From Spisula solida (taxonomy: Eukaryota > Mollusca > Bivalvia > Venerida > Mactridae): 64,000 nucleotides of DNA. The translations under genes and the position numbers were made by a program. Shown here piece after piece: positions 59,163-64,000 of this stretch. The first letter of the stretch is position 1; the number at the start of each line of letters is the position of its first letter. Where the stretch lies: NCBI GenBank assembly GCA_947247005.1, contig OX365956.1:11986089-12050088 (forward strand). Direction: 5' to 3'. The notes under the pieces were generated by a model. It was not told the origin of the DNA and did no database searches. It worked only from the letters and a program-made list of their open reading frames with translations.

Positions 59163-60765
59163 CTTGAATTGCACAAGACTGCTGTCCAGACCATATACCA
59201 GAGGCATTGCAAGTTAAATTTGTTGAGATGCTTTCATCAGCAAAAGACAAACCATCTTTGCAGTCAATAGTGAGAGAAGATCCGTACTCGTTCTCTGTTT
59301 CATTGTAATTTCCATTTTTTATCTTGTCGTCATTTGGTGTGAATGCACTGCAAACGACTGGCGTGCACGTAATATTTGGACTCCACGTTCCATTTTCTGT
59401 ACACTGAGTGGAAGAAATGTCACCAAGAATTACATACCCCTCGTCACATGCTACGTCAACAGTAGATCCAACAATATATGTAATGTTCGATTCATCACCT
59501 AATACAAATGAGTTATTCTGTAAAGTCAACGAGTCACATTCGATTAGCAAACAAGTCGGCAAGTTATTCCACTCCCCATTTGTTGTACATTGAATTGTAG
59601 AGTTGTCAGATATTTCAAATCCTATATCACAAGCAATATTGATTTCTTGGCCGTATTCAATGCCGGTTGATTCAACGACATCGGTTAAGGCGTTAGCTGG
59701 AAGCACTAAGTTATCACATACAATGGGTTGGCATTCTGGTAATACTCCCCATTCACCTGTAGTATTACATGAAACTGAAGTTTCGATGTCAAGTTCGTAT
59801 CCGTCTTCACATGTTATATTAAATTCGTCACCGTAAACAAAACTGTCATTTGCGTCAGGGAATACTGAAAACATGAGAGGAATGAATTCTTGACATGCTA
59901 TAGGCTCGCACACAGGAACATTATCCCAAACTCCCGATGCATTACACACTGCAACTGTGTCGCCTTCACTAACATAGCCGATAATACATGTAACATTCAC
60001 CTCATTCTCATACTCGAATTCATCGTCTGGATTCGCATCGGAAACAGCATTGTCTGACGTTGGAAACGGACCACACTTTATCGGCAAACATTCGCCAAAG
60101 TCGCTCCATGTTCCGTTTGATTGACAAACTATTGACGAGTTACCATAGAGCTCGTATCCTTGGTTACAGAATATTGTCAGATTATTGTCAACGTTCGAAT
60201 TAGGTGGTGTTATAAGATCTCCACAGTCAGTTTGCTGACAGTGCGGTAATGGCTCCCATGAACCATCCCCCCGACAGGTAATGTTGTCTTTGCCAATCAA
60301 GGTGTATCCGTCATCGCATACAAACACAGCATAATCTGAGTATTTAGTTCCTGATGATTCTATAAGGGAACCATTTGATATGCTGGTATCACTGATAGCC
60401 CCACAGTCTATTTCTATACATACCGGACTTCCACTCCAGTTGCCTTCCATGCATATAACCGTTTCGTTACCTTCCATGTAATATCCGTCCTCGCAAGCTA
60501 GTGTAATACTAAAACTATCGTTTAACAATAAGACTGAGTTTACAGGCTGCATAAAATCTTCTTCACAAGGTACAGGTGTCAGTGTTATATTGATTTCCTG
60601 AGAAGTTGAAATGATTCCATTAAAATTCGAAGCACACCTAACTGAAATGCTTGCTTCTGAAGTCACGGTCGGAAGCGTGTATGACTTTCTGGTGATATGC
60701 TGACAACTGGAAATGTTCGACTGTATCGTCGTTGAATTGATTATCACGGTAAACGAATCATCTCC
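59163..60765 (-). CDS. exon 4: second half of an Ig domain plus eight sushi/CCP domains
   Basis: Acceptor CTATTTCAG|GGA (phase 0), donor CAAG|GTAAAT (phase 1), 1603 bp. The first part completes an Ig domain (SSCQHITRKSYT, ISVRCASNFNG). Eight sushi units follow, each about 60 residues with four cysteines, a G-Y/F after the second region and a G-x-W before the last cysteine (for example CEDGYYMEGNETVICMEGNW). Sushi domains are typical of complement regulators and adhesion proteins. The first six are nearly identical to those in exon 1. An exon holding eight sushi domains with no introns is unusual, since they are commonly one per exon. Confidence 0.9.
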
Positions 60766-60939
60766 CTGAAATAGATTTTATTTCAATAATAACTGACAAC
60801 TAAGCTTTTTTACTACTACGAATCGACAAGAGCCTGTCAGTGAAGTAGGGACCCGATCTCAACACAACTTACACAGTTTGTCGACAACGAATGATGTTGT
60901 TCTCATCAGAAATAATTTAACAAAATATAGCATAGTTAC

Positions 60940-61055
60940 CTGAAATTTTGTTTCAAGGTACAGCTCGTCATTGGACATTTCTTCATCAGTAAATGCAATA
61001 CATTCCACAATTACTTCCTCTTCCCCATACGCTTCGATTGTTAGATTATCAAAGC
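60940..61055 (-). CDS. exon 3: first half of a split second-type Ig domain
   Basis: Acceptor CATTTCCAG|GC (phase 1), donor CAG|GTAACT (phase 0), 116 bp. Reads FDNLTIEAYGEEEV, IVECIAFTDEEMSNDELYLE and TKFQ. Joins exon 4 in frame (TKFQ|GDDSF). DELYLE is shared with exon 6. Confidence 0.83.
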
Positions 61056-61274
61056 CTGGAAATGTTAAATATAAATTATGTTGAAGCGGTACGAATTGTG
61101 TACGGTTAGCATACAGATGTAAAAAATAAACTATTTACTAGTATTATAATACATAATTGACATGAGTGAAAGTGCCCCTAACTTTTTTCTTTTTATTGAT
61201 CGAATTGTTTGAAATCGATATTCAAACTAAATATTTCTGTTTTTACTTTCTGACTGTAAGACGAATACGATTAC

Positions 61275-61631
61275 CTATTACTTCAACATTTGCATTGCTC
61301 CGCTTTTCGTCAAGAACGTTTTCACCCTCGTTTACAGTGATCGCACATATGTACATTCCACAGTGGTCTAGATCCACGGGTGCGAAACTAATCTGCACTG
61401 AAAGATTATCTTCTTGTATCGAGTGATGAAATTGTGCCCAAGTCACTCCAGGTGACACTATTCCTTCATTGTCTGTGCCATGTACCGTATATAGTGTCAC
61501 AGGCAGTTCCGTACCCTGCATCGTTGCTATAGTCACAGTCTGTGCTGATTTGAAGTTTGATACGTTGCACACCAGTATGTCGTTTTCGCCCTTGACCATT
61601 ATGTAGTCCTCCATATCAAACGAAACGCTTC
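61275..61631 (-). CDS. exon 2: V-like Ig domain, first type
   Basis: Acceptor ATTACACTAG|GA, donor ATAG|GTAATC, 357 bp, phase 1-1. Cysteines in NDILVCNVSNFKSA and VDLDHCGMYICAITVNEG; D-x-C-G-M-Y-I-C is a V-type F-strand. Pairs with exon 3/4. Confidence 0.86.
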
Positions 61632-62384
61632 CTAGTGTAATGCAATAATAAATGATGGCATATTCAATTCATGAAATAAACAAATAGGAGAGATGATCAA
61701 TAAATAACGAGATACAAAATGTAACAAGTTGTCTTTTTTTGTTATGCTACCTTATAGAAAGGTTAAATGTTTGACTTACCGTGTTTACATTTTATAGCCG
61801 CTTAGGTTAGAAATCGGAAGTATTTTTTTCCATTTCTGCCTTGTGATAAGTGTTGTCATGTTAACAATTGCTGTCACGAAACATTTAAATGCAACGGACC
61901 AAGCACAGACTGCGCCAATGATACAATATGAGGTTTCACTAAGTGGATTTAAGTGAACTAAAATTCATATGGATGGGTATGAACCAATTCATTGCTGATA
62001 AATATACTACCAGCATAAATGTCATTCTTTTAATTATTTTGAGCAACGTATTAATACGTTGACCACACTTGCGCAATCGGTATATACAACTTTCTGTGTA
62101 CTTAGGTCAATCCATGATTATCCATTCTTTAGTAAAGTTTTAATGAGAAGCCAATCGCTTTGAACTTTACGTGAACTAGAATTCATACACATTGGTTTGA
62201 ACCATTGAACCAAGCATATTCTTTACAGAAGATGTTGCTTTTGTTTGTGTATATTTGTATATACAGTCATATACGGCTGTCAGGACGAATAAAATATTGT
62301 GCATATGAATATAATCTAAATGAAAAATGTCAATGAGCTTGTGAATGTGTTTGCTTTAAGTGTTTTATAGAATAAGATACTTAC
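61632..62384. other. intron 1 (of those visible): unassigned
   Basis: AT-rich intron of about 0.75 kb. TGAACTAGAATTCATA...TTGAACCA and TGAACTAAAATTCATA...TGAACCAA (61960 and 62170) form a diverged direct repeat. No exon. Confidence 0.5.
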
Positions 62385-64000
62385 CAGATATTCCACATGT
62401 ATGTTCCCCGGACCACATACTAGATGAATTACAAGTCAATTCTGTTGTTACGCTTTCATCAGCAAACGACAAGCCTTGTTTGCAATTAAGTGTTAGGTTG
62501 GATCCAAACGGATAGTTTGGTTCAGTGGAGTTTCCAACACTTACAGTGTCACTTGATGGAATGTAGTCATCGCATTGGATTGGTATACATGTGACATTTG
62601 GACTCCATGTCCCAGTTTCAATACACCGTAGCGTTGCCGTGTCTCCTTCTAGTTCATACCCAACGTCGCATTCAATGTCAACAGTAGAATTTACTGGAAA
62701 TATTAACTGACTTCCACTATCAATTGTAGTCCCTGTTGGGTTGGTTACACTGCCATTAGATACATCGGTAATTTCATCACATTCTATCATTGTACAAACA
62801 GGTGATGTCGACCAAGTCATATTGGCTTGACATCTTACAGTGTCCACACCTTCGGTTATGTATCCAGGGATACAGCTGACAGTAATTGTATCCTGGTAAA
62901 CCAGTCCTGATAAGTTACCGTCCACAACAGCTGCATTATCTGGGACAACAAAGTCCTCGCATACAACTGGTGCACAGTCAGGAATGTCAACCCACGGCAA
63001 GTTATTCCACTCCCCATTTGTTGAACATTGAATTGTAGAGTTGTCAGATATTTCAAATCCTATATCGCAATCAATATTGATTTCTTGGCCATATTCAATG
63101 CCGGTTAAGACATCGGTTAAGGCGTTAGCTGGAAGCACTAAGTCATCACATACAATGGGTTGGCATTCTGGTAATATTCCCCATTGACCTGTAGCATTGC
63201 ATGAAACTGAAGTTTCGTTGTCAATTTCGTATCCGTCTTTACATGTTATGTTAAATTCGTCACCGTAAACAAAGCTATCATTTGCATCAGGGAATACTGA
63301 AAACATGGGAGGAATGAATTCTCGACATGCTATAGGCTCGCACACAGGAGCATTGGTCCAACCTCCCGATGCATTACACACTGCAACTGTGTCGCTTTCA
63401 CTAACATAGCCGATAATACATGTAACATTCACCTCATCCTCGTACTCGAATTCATCGTCTGGATTCGCATCGGAAACAGCATTGTCTGGCGTTGGGAACG
63501 GACCACACTTTATCGGCAAGCATTCGCCAAAGTCGCTCCAATTTCCGTTTGATTGACAAACTATTGACGCATTACCATAGAGCTCGTATCCTTCGTTACA
63601 GATTAATGTCAGATTATTTTCAATTATCGAATTAGGTGGTGTTATAAGATCTCCACAGTCAGTTTGCTGACAGAGCGGTAATGGCTCCCATGAACCATCC
63701 TCCAGACAGGTAATGTTGTCATTGCCAATCAAGGTGTATCCGTCATCGCATACAAACACAGCATAATCTGAGTATTTAGTTCCTGATGATTCTATCATGG
63801 AACCGTTTGATATGCTAGTATCATCGATAGCCCCACAATCTATTTCTATACATATCGGACTTTCACTCCAGTTGCCTTCCATGCATATAACCGTTTCGTT
63901 ACCTTCCATGTAATATCCGTCCTCGCAAGCTAGTGTAATACTAAAACTATCGTTTAACAATAAGACTGAGTTTACAGGCTGCATAAAATCTTCTTCACAA
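62385..64000 (-). CDS. exon 1 (visible): nine sushi/CCP domains, 5' end off window
   Basis: Donor TCTG|GTAAGT at 62385/62384 (phase 1); the frame is open to base 64000. It starts at CEEDFMQPVNSV, the same point at which sushi sequence starts in exon 4, so an Ig half probably lies just beyond the window in the same exon. Sushi units 1-6 match exon 4 at roughly nine residues in ten by eye. The sixth ends NLPWVDIPDC, with extra residues at a hybrid junction, and a ninth domain (VCEDFVVPDNAAV...TWSTSPVC) absent from exon 4 follows. Many NxS/T sites suggest a glycosylated extracellular protein. Confidence 0.9.

Larger units (their letters stand above)
29854..64000 (-). other. large gene: sushi arrays, eight Ig-domain pairs, three chitin-binding domains (25 exons, 5' end off window)
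   Basis: Twenty-five minus-strand exons were placed by GT/AG sites. All junctions keep frame and create no stop, giving about 8.9 kb of coding sequence (at least about 2960 residues). Order: sushi x9; Ig pair + sushi x8; Ig pair; Ig pair + CBM14; Ig pair; Ig pair; Ig pair + CBM14; micro-exon; Ig pair; Ig pair + CBM14; stop. All domain boundaries are phase-1 introns, as usual for shuffled extracellular modules. Potential N-glycosylation sites are many and no membrane helix is seen. VCBPs (two V-type Ig plus chitin-binding) are the nearest known architecture. A role in binding microbial or structural glycans is inference. Alternative: several adjacent genes or alternative splice cassettes rather than one transcript. 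Confidence 0.8.

Overview
The window looks like animal nuclear DNA, most likely from a lophotrochozoan and probably a bivalve mollusc. It is AT-rich and intron-rich, and dense in satellites, hairpin-type miniature elements, tRNA-derived SINEs and broken LINEs. Some repeats are of kinds common in bivalve genomes: an element ending in GGGGGCATAA next to CGTC/GGAC runs, elements made of CGCGAA words, and long degenerate repeats that include GGTCAAGGTC. The organism is an inference from these features; no species is claimed.

Layout. 1-2220 is a 42-bp satellite that runs off the left edge. 2.2-10.4 kb holds a SINE, a dead LINE interrupted by about 1.1 kb of other DNA, and several inverted-repeat elements. 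10517-11224 (minus) is the only convincing non-transposon coding exon in the left half: a first exon of an unrecognised gene. 12.4-13 kb is microsatellite, 13.36-15.55 kb a 32-bp satellite, 15.9-18.3 kb miniature elements and a tRNA-like relic, and 19.0-21.9 kb a 21-bp satellite with a 567-bp higher-order period. 22-29 kb is mostly unassigned AT-rich sequence with a few miniature elements and a SINE.

From 29854 to the right edge the minus strand carries one large multi-exon gene whose 5' end lies beyond 64000. I could place 25 exons by GT/AG sites. All 24 junctions join without a frame break or new stop, giving at least about 2960 residues. Every domain boundary is a phase-1 intron; the only phase-0 introns split four of the Ig domains. 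The protein is built from sushi/CCP domains (9 and 8 in two large exons that are close duplicates), eight pairs of Ig-like domains (a V-like first type and a distinct second type), and three CBM14-like chitin-binding domains, one of them at the C-terminus just before the stop. I see no membrane segment. The layout recalls VCBPs (two V-type Ig domains plus a chitin-binding domain, known in amphioxus and Ciona), but it is repeated in tandem and fused to sushi arrays. A secreted recognition protein is the natural inference; the function is not shown by the sequence.

Introns of this gene contain a 4.3-kb LINE (APE endonuclease/RT, several frameshifts), two minisatellites (46 bp, and a mixed 39/24 bp array), a SINE lying in a decayed copy of an exon end, a foldback element of about 0.9 kb, and several near-perfect hairpins.
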